Positions 13,544 through 24,861 of a stretch of 64,000 bases of DNA are shown piece after piece. The translations under genes and the position numbers were made by a program. The notes under the pieces are model-generated. The model was not told the DNA's origin. It ran no database searches and saw nothing but the letters and a program-made list of their open reading frames with translations. Position 1 is the first letter of the stretch, and every line of letters starts with the position of its first letter. The stretch comes from Phalacrocorax aristotelis (taxonomy: Eukaryota; Chordata; Aves; Suliformes; Phalacrocoracidae). The stretch is from positions 7,649,223 through 7,713,222 of the forward strand of contig NC_134282.1 of the NCBI RefSeq assembly GCF_949628215.1, read 5' to 3'.

Positions 13544-13549
13544 TTTATT
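13544..13549 (-). terminator. Possible distal polyadenylation signal of SPTSSB
   Basis: The minus strand reads AATAAA here, about 730 bp past the SPTSSB stop codon. It is one of two canonical hexamers in the expected 3'UTR (the other is at 13673-13678). Which one is used cannot be decided from sequence. Confidence 0.4.
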
Positions 13550-13672
13550 GGTTTTCAGCTGGCATGTCCCTACCACAACAGAATGTGTAGTTCCATGTTC
13601 TGTATGTGAGCTGCATGCTTTACCAGTCTTCTAACAAAAATTATTTTTTTTACAGTTCAATAAAATGAGAAT

Positions 13673-13678
13673 TTTATT
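13673..13678 (-). terminator. Possible proximal polyadenylation signal of SPTSSB
   Basis: The minus strand reads AATAAA in an AT-rich context about 600 bp after the SPTSSB stop. If it is used, cleavage would fall near 13650-13663 and give a 3'UTR of about 0.6 kb. Confidence 0.45.
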
Positions 13679-14279
13679 ACAAATGTTCACGGAAGTAAAT
13701 CCCCACATTTTTAATAAATCAGCTGCATTATTTTCATAATGATGTTGAACCAGTCAAGTAATTCATTGTATTAAATAATTGAGGAACCTAAATAAATAAT
13801 GAAATAATTCTATAAATACATACATACCAAGCTTAGAGAAGCGGCTTATAGTTGTACAGTATTGTGCAAAACCTTTCACGTACATATTTCTCCTGACAGC
13901 AAAGCTACAGCAGACAAGAACAAATGTATGCCATTTAATTTCTTAAGACGAAAACTCCCCATATCCAAGCAGCTCTCCCTGGAATAACAAAATAAGCAGC
14001 ACAGTTGTTTCTGTACCAAACCCAACTTAGTAACTCCAGCCAGTCTTTAAAATTGAAAGCTCTTTAAGAAACAGTCAGTCAAATGATAAAAACAAAGACT
14101 GATTGAAATTGTTTTGGCAAAATAATTTGCTGTCAGAGGGTCCCAGAATACAGAAGAACATTAAGAGATACTGCAGAATAGAACAGTGTTTGCACACACC
14201 CTGAACCTGTTCCTAGACAAAAACTGAGTGTTAAGAAAAACACTTCTTTGATCCAAAAGTCAGTGTCAGGTTGCCACTG

Positions 14280-14522
14280 TTACTTCACGACAGAAACAGT
14301 ATTTTCATGTTGGTTTCCAAATAAGTGCAAGAAGAATTGAAAAGCTGTGCTAACGTGGACAGGGACAAAGACGTAAGCAGTGTATAATACCATAACTAAC
14401 ATAGTAATGTTGAAAGTGTAGAAGAGCAGTTTTTCCCAGGGCTCCATGAGATAGCTGCAGGTGATGAGTTCAAACTGGCAGTACAGCCAATAGAGAGAGT
14501 ACTTCATGCTCTTAATATCCAT
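14280..14522 (-). CDS. SPTSSB: Serine palmitoyltransferase small subunit B
   Basis: This 80-residue protein starts MDIKSMKYSLYWLY and aligns gap-free with human SPTSSB (76 residues) as recalled, at about 40% identity. Shared landmarks are WLY at residues 12-14, EPWE at 27-30 and YTAYVF.P.H around 48-56. The family is an ER-membrane activator of the SPTLC1-SPTLC2/3 heterodimer, the first step of sphingolipid synthesis, and sets the preferred acyl-CoA chain length. A hydrophobic segment at about 33-57 is the single membrane helix. The start is chosen because it aligns with the human start and because a spliced upstream exon (15885-15966) places an in-frame TGA before it. The open frame reaching to 14837 is intronic. 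The C-terminus (NQHENTVSVVK) is four residues longer than human. Residue 25, which controls acyl-chain choice in mammals, is Leu rather than Val. SPTSSA is the alternative identity but fits less well. Confidence 0.88.
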   Translation of the reverse strand: MDIKSMKYSLYWLYCQFELITCSYLMEPWEKLLFYTFNITMLVMVLYTAYVFVPVHVSTAFQFFLHLFGNQHENTVSVVK

Positions 14523-14554
14523 CTTCAACTTTGTGCCGTTTCTGAAAGCCTTCC
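14523..14554 (-). other. SPTSSB: 5'UTR part of the SPTSSB coding exon and its splice acceptor
   Basis: On the minus strand a branch-point-like CTAAC lies about 18 nt before a TAATAG|GGAAGG junction at 14555/14554, leaving 32 nt of leader before the ATG. A second AG (CTTTCAG) 13 nt further in, giving an exon start at 14541, is a possible alternative. Coding sequence in one exon with separate leader exons is the expected layout for this small gene. Confidence 0.6.
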
Positions 14555-15884
14555 CTATTACCATAAAGGTAGTTAGCAGCAATAGAAACCTGACCAAAAA
14601 TACAAGCAAAAAAAAAATGTAAAAACATGGCATGGGATGCAACTCCACAGTACTCAGTTTGCTCATACTGACCACTTTTAGTAAATGATGTTTTAAAAAC
14701 ACAAGAGATCTAAAATTCCACAATCGCAAATGCATTTTAAAACATAAAACATGATCGGATAGTAACAGGCTAGCGTGAGTCATTCTTTTATCCTTTCCCA
14801 TAAAAGGCTTCACTTGTATTCCTTTTTCCTTTCCCACATTGAGTTCTGAACACGACAGTACAATTTAGACCACTGTGTACTGGCACCATTATTTACCAAG
14901 GCGGCTCCACAATATATCTTTTTTCCATAAATCAGTTACCCAATTATTTTTGCAACTCTGTTCTCCAAGCCAAACTCTACTTCCATAACTCTGGCTTGTA
15001 CTGGATTATTTAAGGCTCTATTGAAGCGGCTTAATTCAAAAAGCGCTTCAAACCCTCTCACCCTCACCCGTCGTGGATTTTGACATAGAACTTGGCTAGA
15101 AGTCTGATTTCTACTACTGCGGACTGAATTTTGTGTCTTATGCTTCAGTTGCTGCTGGAATGCAAACTGGGAGTATGCAGAACGCCACACATACACAGCT
15201 ACGATAAAAGGAAACTATATACAGATTATCCAGCTCCTTCTGCAACAGAGATTGAACTGATCTGTTGCCAGAATGAAAACATACAAATTTATTTTAAAGC
15301 TTTGTGTTCACATTAGTGCTAACAAGTATTGAGTGTTACATGATATAGTTACCAGAATACAGGACTGGGGAGGTAAAGGGAAAACAGGACTGTTTCAGTT
15401 ACTGGGGCTTCCTGTCATTTGGCAAATGAGAGGAGACAAAACAACAACTGTGATTCCCCACTTTTTAATTGGAAAGTTAAGCGCTTCTAGTGGTATCAGG
15501 ATCTGTGGAAAAAAAAACTTACTCCACAGAAATTGAATACAACTTCATAGATCTATATAGAGTGGGATTTTATCCTAACAAAAGCCACTTCCTAAAGTTT
15601 TTAGAAAAAATTTGCCTCACCATTTCCATTTTACTTCCATAGCTTCCCCACCTCTTTTCTGCCTGGCAGGTGAGATAAACTAGATAATGCTTCTGCAGTC
15701 AGGAATTACTATTAACTACTTTTAGCAATATCCTTACTATATCCATCACATTTTTGTACGTTACATGCAGTTTTTACTAAACCTAGGCTATACTTCAGCC
15801 ACTTAGCATCAAATATATTGCCAAGCTACTTTGAGGAAACACTTTCCTTTAAAAAAAATGGATTTTGTAAAAAGTAGAACTTAC
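14555..15884 (-). other. SPTSSB: SPTSSB intron between leader exon and coding exon
   Basis: A 1.33 kb intron bounded on the minus strand by GGG|GTAAGT and TAATAG|G. The minus-strand frames at 14523-14837 and 14936-15196 lie in it and show no family resemblance. Confidence 0.6.
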
Positions 15885-15966
15885 CCCTTCACTCCTCCGT
15901 GATGACAAAACGTCCAGGTGAGAGATGCTTCCTCACACTCCTGCCTTTTGCAACTGAACAGCTCCT
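15885..15966 (-). other. SPTSSB: Candidate 5'UTR exon of SPTSSB
   Basis: An 82-nt minus-strand segment has strong splice signals at both ends. A pyrimidine-rich tract reading 'ctccatctcaatctgtag' precedes it, and AAGGG|GTAAGT follows it. It contains no ATG. In the frame of the SPTSSB start codon it ends with GAG TGA AGG, so it closes that frame before the ATG. Its place 1.3 kb upstream of the coding exon and on the same strand makes it the best leader-exon candidate. Support comes only from splice-site quality and position. Confidence 0.6.
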
Positions 15967-18900
15967 CTACAGATTGAGATGGAGAAACAATTAGCTTTGA
16001 TCCTCAATTACAGAGTGTGTCCTCCATACCCCGCCCTTCTTCACTATTGCTAAAAACTCCTCTGGCCAAAGTTGTCTGCATTATGCAACAAGGACAGCCT
16101 TGGTCTGGCTCAGTACCACGCTCTCATGACAGCATTAATTTGATAATTTGTACAAAGTCAGAGTGGAAGAACTGCAGGTAGGGAAGATCATACAAGGCCA
16201 AAATAGCATTTAGGACAATCAGTAAAAAATGTTTACAGTTAGTGCGTTCCCTGATTTTGAACCTCAAAAAATATCTCTGCTTCTGTGGGACTTCACGATG
16301 CAGGCTGCCAGAGTTCCTACAAGGTGCAATTTAATGGCCATGCAAAAATATGGTGTCAGAGTTAAGTAGCCACAAAAATGTAGCTCAATTAATATGTCTC
16401 GGGAAAGTCTCCGGTGAAGCCGCCACCTCCTGCAACCTTCGATGAATACCACTTTCAGACAGTTCCCAGTCTTCTCTGTGTCAGTATCTCCTAGCTCCGC
16501 ATACGCACCTCAGTTGTCCTCATCCAGAAAAAACAGAGTGGAGGGAATACGTGGACAAGATTTCTGCAAGGAAAAGATGGTCATTTTTTTCTTAAAAATG
16601 CTACAAAGTAAAACCAAGCCACAAATGCTTGAGGCAGTTTAATGATCTAATTGGACAAGTAAATTAGGTAGAAATCTGCATAATACATTATGTTCTGAAC
16701 TACCTGCCTGCAGTCAAATCATTTCCAAATAAGAATCAGCTTCATTTTGGGAGAATATGCCACAAGCAACGTCTAAGGCATCTGAGCCTCACCTTCTTTC
16801 TCCCCTTCCTTAACAAACACAGCCTGAGCTGATCTATTAGTAAATGCTGACCTATTCCCTCAACCCGCCCCACCCCCTCCCCTACCCCCTCCCCCCCCGG
16901 GTTTTCAATGAACTAAAGTTTTCTGTTTCAAAACTATCCACATTCCATAGAAAATTCAGAAATGGTAAATCACTGCCCTGGCAGCTGTACTGCATACACC
17001 CCAGGCCCTACCTTTCTCCTGCGGAGCGCAGGTCTGCCACAGGAGTGCATCCACCGCACGGGGTGAACTCCTGCATCTGGAGGATATAACTTAGGTTGGG
17101 GTCTAGAGAATGAACATCAGATGTGAAATATAATTGCCCTGGAGCAGTGCTGCAGGATCATTATCTCTTTTTCAGCTACATATTTGAACCGAGTATGGAG
17201 GGCTGGGGTGGGACAAGGAGTTTTTTAGGGTTTTTTTTCCCCATGAAGATGTTGGTGAAAAACAACATATACACAGAAGAAGCAATATTTGACTACCCCA
17301 GTGCCTGTGTCCTTGGCAGGCCAGCATCCCTGCTTCATGTTGCTCACCTTCCCTGGAAGGTGGATCAGCCTCCTCCAAACCCCTTAGCAAGATGCAGTAG
17401 CAGAGCACCAATTACCAGGGCAGCCGAAGGCAGGGCTGTCACCTCCGCGCTCTCGGAATTCTCTCCAAAAAACATTTGCATAAAAGCCAGGAAAACTTGG
17501 GTAGGCACTTCTGCCGTTCTCAAGTGCAAACCTGTACAGATGTTTTCATTCTTCTCAATAATTCGCCACTGGTTCTTTCAATAACAAATTCCCTGAGTTG
17601 AAATAATGCAGAAAGTGAGACCTGTCTGGGTTTGTTTTAGTGCTAACAGCTTCAAAAGTTTTCACCTGACAGCTGAGAGCCATTGTGAAAGAGATAGGTG
17701 GGAGCACAGAGGATCAGGCGATTTCACAGAAATAAAACGTCGGGGTAAGCAGAATCCATCGCCAACGTAATGCTGTAAGCAGATCTTGGATGGTGGTACG
17801 TAAAGCCCCCAGGCATCCTCTCCTCCTCACTTTCCGGGTAGCCACTCCCGCTGCTTTTCCCAGATGCTACCCCACCAGGAGATAACAACTCATTAATACC
17901 TTTCACAATTCGTAATCAGATGTGTACAGCTTCACTCAGCACAAAACATTTGCCTGAAATGCCTACCTTTTGAGGCCATTTTAGCCTATGGGTTTTAAGA
18001 CACTTTTCTCCACACAGAGAAGAAAATAGTCTTCAAGATTAAAAAAAACAAAAGCCCAACAACAACCAAAAACCCAGACAAAACCACACTGCTACATTTG
18101 GTAAGGCACTGTGATGGATGACTGCAGATGCGTGAGGAAAGCATTTTTTTGCAAAGGTCTTACTCTGAAGAGCAGGAAAGAGACTCTGCTGGGTAGCACT
18201 CTGTCCCAGAGGGGCTGGTCCCTTGTTTCCAGGTCTCTTAATCATGTTGCCCACACAATTAAATTTCAAAGCCTCTTTTTACTGCTTCTCACTGTGGTTT
18301 CCAGCCAAATAAATTCAAACACAGGCATGTAAAAGTCATACAGTGGCAGAGCAATAGCTCTTCTTAGCAAGGGAAACATGAATTATAAAAGCAAACCGGA
18401 AACATTCAAATTACCACCACACTGAAGGAAATCACCATCCTCCCTTTTTTAAGTTCAGTGAGGTTCCCCATATAGAACAGCTGCGACTTCTGGTTTATTC
18501 AGAATTGGGCAGATTAGCTCCAGAAGCAGAAGTAAGGGGTTTTTTTCTTATTATTTTATGCCTTATAATGGGATTCTCTGATGTCTAATAAGGTGTAAAC
18601 CCATACCAAGGCATTTGCTCTGCATTTGGCTTCAGAACGGCTGTCTTCTGCATGGCTCCTCTGCTGCCTAGTAAGGAGTATGTAATAATGCTGCTTTTCT
18701 CTTCTTGATCATCTCTTTCAACAAAATCAGTATCTTTAAATTCAGTATTTCTTTTCCCGATTTAACTGAAATTGGTCATGGGCTTAAAAGTATGGTATGT
18801 GGGAGTATAGAGAGATAGCGGTAATGAAAGAAAATAAGCCTTATTTCCATAGAAGACCAAGCTTAAAAATGCCTGAAATATCTCTGCCTCACACCTATAC

Positions 18901-21900
18901 ACTGTGGTAAGTTGTTTATCTTCCTACTTAAAATGAAGACACTGGAAAGTAATTGAAGCAGAAAGTCAAGGTGATCAGGAGCGCTTTCTCTCTAACCCCT
19001 TCTGTCTGTCCACACAAAGCAAGGCACAGGCAAGTTTGTTTTGTCATAGTAGTATCCTTGAGTTTGTTTGATCCCTTTTGGCTCCAGCACCATTTGGAAA
19101 GAATGGAAAGAAGCAACAACGAATTATTAACATACTGGGGAGGCAGCCGTGACAGCCAGTGCCTGCATGTGCATTAGTACAAGTTCTTCTGGCTGCAGCT
19201 TTGGGTCCCTAACGTGGTTCTTCTTGGCCTGGCAACATTTTCCTGTCCTCTCCCTCACACTGGCAAGGAAGCACATCTGGGAACTTGTCAGGCCTGGCAG
19301 GACAGAGATAAGCTAGCGTCCTCAGCCTGCACAAAGCCTGACCGCACAACTGCAGGTGCTGGAGGAGGGGATGGGATGGAAACACATGACAAGGGCAGGG
19401 AGAAGGTGGGAGGTTGGGCAGGCCAAGGCAGCCCAGGCACACATGAGCTTAACCTGCTGCATAAATAGTGGTGCCGACCTCCTCCTATGAACATCTGCAG
19501 GCTCTGATAGTTATCCTCAAGACACCTGAGCACCAGCTTAGCAGCACAGGGAAAGAAACTCAGCAGTAAGGAACGGCTCGTATAGTGAATTGTTAGCTTG
19601 ACTTGCCAACACAATCAAGCTGCACCAAAGAACCTACAGAATATACACGACTGTTCTTGGAAAGGAGAAAAATTGGCCTATAGTGTAGAGCGGGCCAGTT
19701 CTTAGAAAGGCTCCACATGCGTAAAATATCTGGCATGTGGCTCCACAAATTCCAGCACCAGACGACAGGTTTATCTGGAGCAATATCACGCCTGGAATCA
19801 GGCTATATGACACCATGTAACAACTAGATGAGGACTCTATCTTGATGAGGAATGTATCTTGGCTCCAGCTTATAGGGGCCTGACTTACTGCTGTCTGTAA
19901 TGCAAATAACACATTTTAATTACTACATTGTTGGCTGCAAGAGTCATACGATTTCCCGGCAAGCTTCCCCACACCTGGCTAGACCAGCTCAGGAACTATT
20001 TTAATTCTACATCAAGACTGATAATTAAGTAAGTGAAAACTATGGAGGCTAGTAATCTCCAAAAGCACAAGCAATATGCATAGTTGTCCCACAAGGATTA
20101 GGCACAGACTATTTCAGCTTGAAGTAGGATGATATCAGACCATTTCACATGTCGTGAACTGAGCGTTTCATAAAAGTTGGACAACTAAGCGTGTCAGTTG
20201 TGAAGAGCAGTGAACCTATACCTTCCCAGCTGCAATTCTTTCTTATCTTACTATACAGCTCACTCACGTAATTTTTTATTTAGTCACCACTGATGCACAG
20301 GAAACTTGGGCACAGCACGTTTCTTCTGCCCACCAGTGCCCCAGAAGCATACAAAGCATGCATTTGTGTAGCAGCCTGCTGTCACTGTTCTTGTGTGCCT
20401 GGTCTCTCCCCGAGGTCAGGGGCTCTTCACTAAGTGCGCTTCAAACTCAACACATTTTCCAGCTCCAGGCTGTGCCTTGTTCCTTCACCTGGCAGGTTTT
20501 TACATCCCTTTCTGTGCTGAGGATGTGTCATTTAGGGACAGAAAAGAGAAGGGAAGCTATGTCTTCCTGCACTGAGCCACGAAGCTCTGCTTTCTCCCTC
20601 GTTTCACAAAGCTGTTAACAATGTTTACCCGTTTCCATTCTCTTCCCCAGTTTCCCGTACTGTGGTATCACTCAACATGTAACTGATGTTGTTTCAGGTG
20701 TAAAGCAAATATAACAGAAAAGGAAAAGCTGCCTAAAAGGAGTTTAAAATCTAGAACTGTAGCTACAAAGCCACGGCTGTGAGTGGCAGAGCTGAATGCC
20801 CAGCCTGGGACTAGGAGCTGATTAAACTGGGAGTTCTCCTAAGCCCAAGATTCTCCCATTCTCTAATTTCTAGGATCATTCTGTGGTTTTACTTTAAAAT
20901 AGGGTGATACAACCCTAGCTATTTTGCAGACCTTAAGCACACTTTATATGACGAAGTGACTGATACAGTAAGGAGAAGAAATTTCATTTGGCTTTTAGTA
21001 GAGAAATAGCTGCGGTTCTTCTTTATTTTAGACATTTTTACAAGCATACAGCAAATCATATGCACAATGACAGTCATAACAAGCATAGTTCTGTCAAATA
21101 TTATGGAAGAATTTATTAACATAGGACTTGAAAAAAAAAAGTGCATTTTCTCAACCAGTTTGTTTATTCTGTATATTATTCTAAGATCATACTTCCTGTC
21201 ATTAGCCTGGTATATAGAAAATTACATCAGAATGCCCTGCTAAAAGTGACACCGCAGTAGAGTTGCACAGGATGGGAATAGGGGACTTTCCATTAGCACT
21301 GGTCAGCGGCATCACATCCTGCTGCACTCCCATCTCTTGTTTCTTCTCCCCTCCTCATTCAGAGCAGAAGTATATGCACCTCTGGTGAACACTCTGAGTA
21401 AACTTTTCAACTACACACCTCAATGAAATTCCACCTTTAATTAAGAACTCTGAAGCTGACTCCTGAAGACTCCTGCAGCAACTGAGTGTCAAGAGACGAC
21501 AAAAAACTACTGCAAATTTCAGTTGTGCTGCCAGCAAATACAGTTGTCTCCCACATGTGTGCGGAGTAGAGAGTTTCTATATATAGGCTCAGGATGGCAA
21601 CAGCTGCAGTCCCAATGTGCTCCATTAGTGCTTCATCCCTTTTCCAGAAAGCCACTCAGCTGCCTGTTTCTGTCACACTTCAAGGGAATCCCAAAGCCTT
21701 CATGACTTACCCCAGTAGCAAAAAAAGGCAAAAAGGACTCTTTAGTGGGCAACAATTAATTTTAAATCATTGCAGCATGAATGGTTCTCCCATCTAATGC
21801 TGAAACCACAGGAAACAGTGCACTGGGTTTGGAATATGCAAAAGAACATTCCACTTACAGCTCATCAAAAGGATAATAGCCACGTGCTTGGTTCTCTCTC

Positions 21901-22363
21901 CCAGGTATGTCAACACATATTTAGCAAGGACTAAGAATCCACCAGAACTCGTGCACTGTACTGAAGATTTCTCTGTAAGATAAGTTAGCATTGGGTGAGG
22001 TCCAAGGAGCTGGTTTTCAGGATGAAAGACGAGGAACTCAAGATTTGTTTTTTCAAGAAAATAAGCCAGATGAAAGGATGACCTCAGTGATTTTCTCTTG
22101 TTATAACTAAGGCAGGTAGTTACCAAAATGGATGTCCCTTCCTGGGCAAGAATAACAAATTCTCATTCACATCCTCTTTAATTGCAGTTGTGGCATCTAA
22201 AGCCTGCCTGAAGCTTTTACTACCCTACAAAAGAGTTCTCAAAGCTGAATTCAGTATTTCAACAGAGTATATCTCCTCATCCAACCAACACGAGGAGACC
22301 CAGCCTTGCTCTGAGACAAAAGCTGATGAGGGACACAGGGTCTGTGCTAGGCAGGAGCCTTAC
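15967..22363 (-). other. SPTSSB: SPTSSB first intron (inferred)
   Basis: About 6.4 kb without a recognisable gene, assigned to the SPTSSB transcription unit because it links the leader exon to the CpG-island promoter. It contains a C-rich run at 16864-16898 (G-rich on the transcribed sense) and several GC-rich patches (17.3-17.5 kb, 19.2-19.5 kb) with overlapping chance frames. No transposon remnants were recognised. Confidence 0.5.
16864..16898 (-). other. G-quadruplex-capable run, minus strand
   Basis: Seven or so runs of three to eight cytosines with one- or two-base interruptions on the plus strand give closely spaced G-runs on the minus strand, which is the sense strand of the SPTSSB intron. 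It could fold as a G-quadruplex in RNA or the coding strand. Function is unknown. Confidence 0.5.
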
Positions 22364-22489
22364 CTTGTGAGGGCCAAGTAGGAGCCACTAAGTGTTCGGT
22401 GCCATAAACAAACCCAAAGGGGGAAAAAAAAGGCAAACCCAAAAGCAAAAAACCAACTCGCTCAGATCTCATCTTTTCATTACAAACGA

Positions 22490-23080
22490 GGGGCCAAGGG
22501 CGGCTGCGCAGAACCTCCTCAGCACCCGCCCCGCTCCTCGCCATAGCCCATCCCCCGCGGCCCACAGGGGTCCCCCTGCCTCCTCAGCCTTCCCGCCGGC
22601 CCCTCACATCTCCTCAGCCTGCTTGCTGGCTCCTTGCTGGCCCCTCACCGTCCCCAGGCGTCCCCCTGCCTCCTCAGCCTTCCCGCCGGCCCCTCACATC
22701 TCCTCAGCCTCCTTGCTGGCTCCTTGCTGGCCCCTCACCGTCCCCAGGCGTCCCCGCCGGGCCTCCCGCGGCTACCGGCCCGCGGCCTCGCCCGGTGCCG
22801 CTGCTCGGCGTCGCTCCCTCCGGCCCGGGCAGCCAGCAGCGCCTGCCCTACGAGGTAACCAAGCCGCTCTCCCCGCGGCTCCCTCGGGCCGCCGAGCTCC
22901 GCGCCTGGTCTCACCGAGGCGACGGCAGCTACCAGCCCCAGCAGCCGCCGCGCCCCGGAGCCACCAGATGCGGCGAGAGGGCACGGCGAGGGCGGCTGCG
23001 GCCGGTAGTCCCGGGGAACGGCGAGCGGGAAGGCTGAGGGAGCGGCGGGCAGCGCGGGTTGTGGGCATGTCGTGAGAGGA
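22490..23080 (-). promoter_or_regulatory. SPTSSB: CpG island, probable SPTSSB promoter/first exon
   Basis: About 600 bp of very GC- and CpG-rich sequence in an otherwise AT-rich region, 8 kb upstream of the SPTSSB coding exon. Minus-strand splice donors leave the island at two places: CCTCG|GTGAGA after 22915 and CACAAG|GTAAGG after 22364. Either could end a non-coding first exon. A plus-strand donor (TACGAG|GTAACC after 22854) also leaves it, so the island may drive divergent transcription. The transcription start is not visible. The assignment to SPTSSB rests on position and the lack of another gene on that side. Confidence 0.6.
22571..22750. repeat. Two-copy 90-bp tandem duplication in the CpG island
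   Basis: 22571-22660 and 22661-22750 are copies of the same 90-bp sequence, with one difference (gcttgctgg versus ccttgctgg). A third copy starts with TCCCC and then diverges. Each unit also contains shorter internal repeats of CTCCTCAGCC and TTGCTGGC. Near identity suggests a recent slippage or unequal-exchange event. Confidence 0.9.
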
Positions 23081-23365
23081 AAAAATCCGTGTAGGGATAG
23101 CGTGAAGGGACAGATTGCGTCTGTGACAGCGACAGAGTAAGGACAATCACACAGGTCTCAGAAATTCCTCTTACACGGTGTTTATGGCTGTTGCTGCATC
23201 CACCCTCCTCACGACCCTTCCAGAACAGACCCTATCCGCCTCTCCAGCAGCAATGTGAACAGCTCGGGGTTTTTTTTAGGCTTGTATTTCATTCCACATT
23301 TTCCAAACTAGAAATATTTTTACGTAGATGAGCCTCTTCCCTGAAGGACTGTCTGTGTCTCTCAC

Positions 23366-23508
23366 CTCAGGTGGAGCGAGCAACCGCGTCAGGACAGCAG
23401 GGCCAGCAGCCGCCCTCCGAGCAAAGTGCTTCAGGTAACCGGTGGCCACCATTTCACTGCGTTTCTTTTCAGCGTAGCCATATACTTGGTGACTAAAACC
23501 CAAGTTAG
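23366..23508 (-). other. Exon-like segment next to the CpG island (strand uncertain)
   Basis: On the minus strand, 143 nt lie between a strong acceptor (TTTTCTCTTCTTACAG) and a strong donor (CTGAG|GTGAGAG). One frame is fully open for 47 codons and reads NLGFSHQVYGYAEKKRSEMV then ATGYLKHFARRAAAGPAVL, a plausible protein composition. The same place on the plus strand offers a competing 64-nt exon, 23371-23434, between CTCTCACCTCAG and CTTCAG|GTAACC. That exon could splice to the plus donor at 22854 as a divergent non-coding transcript. I recognise no protein family in either reading. Only one of the two, or neither, need be real. Confidence 0.3.
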
Positions 23509-24861
23509 CTGTAAGAAGAGAAAATCCCCAGTAAAATCTAATAATGCATTTTCTACAGACAACAGATAATTAGAGTGTTGTGAGGCAAAAATAGTTCCTG
23601 CCTTGTGTAAGGGATCCTTTGAAAAGGCAAATTTGAGAACATTCAGTGTATCCTTTGACTGCGACAGAGGGGTCTCTGGAGGAGTTACGATACCAGAAGC
23701 ATTACAGTCTTTTCTGTAATTGCTTTAAAAAGTACATGGTCTTCAAATATGTCTGTTAAGAAATGCTCTCTTTTCTTTCTGTCTTGGCACAGGTACTTTA
23801 CAGGAATAAAATCTGTGAGCACCTCTCATTTTTCCAGCAATTCTTTTTCTTTAAGTTTGTAGGAGACTTTAGCCATTTTAGCATGGATTTTCCCTTGCCT
23901 TATCAAGCCCAAGGCAGAGGTGTTTGTTCCTTGGTGTGCATAACTCTGCTCAAGTGAATGGGCCTTCAGAGGAACAGAGTGCATGGCCACAACTGTGGAC
24001 GTGAACAATTTGGCAGGATGAGAAACCAAAATTAGAGTTATCAAGTTATTTAATGCCTAACTCCCAATTGTCTTGAAGAGGTTTCAGATATCTAAATAGC
24101 TTTGAGCTATAGATACTGGAGTAGAAATGGCATGGTCATTTGGGTGCTTACTCTCCTTCAGTGATAGTTGGTAAAATCCTACTTGGATTTGAATACATGG
24201 TGTAAGAAGTGAAAACAATGCAAGGGGAAAGCCCTGGGAAACCAAATAATTCATCCAAATAATACATATTTTTTCTCCAAAAGGCCACATCAGTCTGCCT
24301 ATATGTGTTTTATCTAAAACTTATTTCAAAAAAGTCTTCATTGATATCATCAAATTGAAACTATTTGTAATTTCATTTCAACTAAAGTTTCTTTTATCCC
24401 TACACTTTTAAAATTCTGTTTCAATCTCTGGTGCTTTATGACTACGAGGAAGAAGAATACTCCATGTAGCTCTGAAAGGAAAAAGGTAGTATATATCACT
24501 TATAATAATGGAAACATTGCTAGATGTTTATCTTCTGCCAAGAGACCATCCCAGACTGCCTCATGGGTACCTTTCACAGGGAGGAGGATGACTTTCAGTG
24601 AAATTTAATCTACTAAAAGAGGAACAGAGAAAACACTTGAAGACCCAGGAAATAATTTGTTTTCTTAGTTGCAGACTCCTAGGAACTAGAGAAGTGAACA
24701 TCCTCACACTACTACGAAAGTGGGACCAGGGATAAGTCAAGGAAAGACTGGAAGAAAACAGCAAACCTGCAACTTCAGTATCCCAGAATGTAATCTACTT
24801 AACAGAGAGGAAAGTGGCCCATCAGCGATGTTCCACAATTAAGAAACAGGGGTTTGCACTT
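23509..24861. other. Intergenic stretch, no gene recognised
   Basis: AT-rich, with only short chance frames. The last 45 bp or so before 24862 resemble, at about 84%, the sequence just outside the other arm of the inverted repeat (see that feature). Confidence 0.45.

Noticed and set aside
14523-14837. Upstream extension of the SPTSSB frame to 185 codons
   Set aside because: It runs through the inferred splice acceptor into intron and shows no similarity to the family. The spliced leader closes the frame.
22392-23075. 227-codon frame in the SPTSSB CpG island
   Set aside because: Composition follows the GC-rich 90-bp repeats. Competing frames exist on both strands and no family is recognised.
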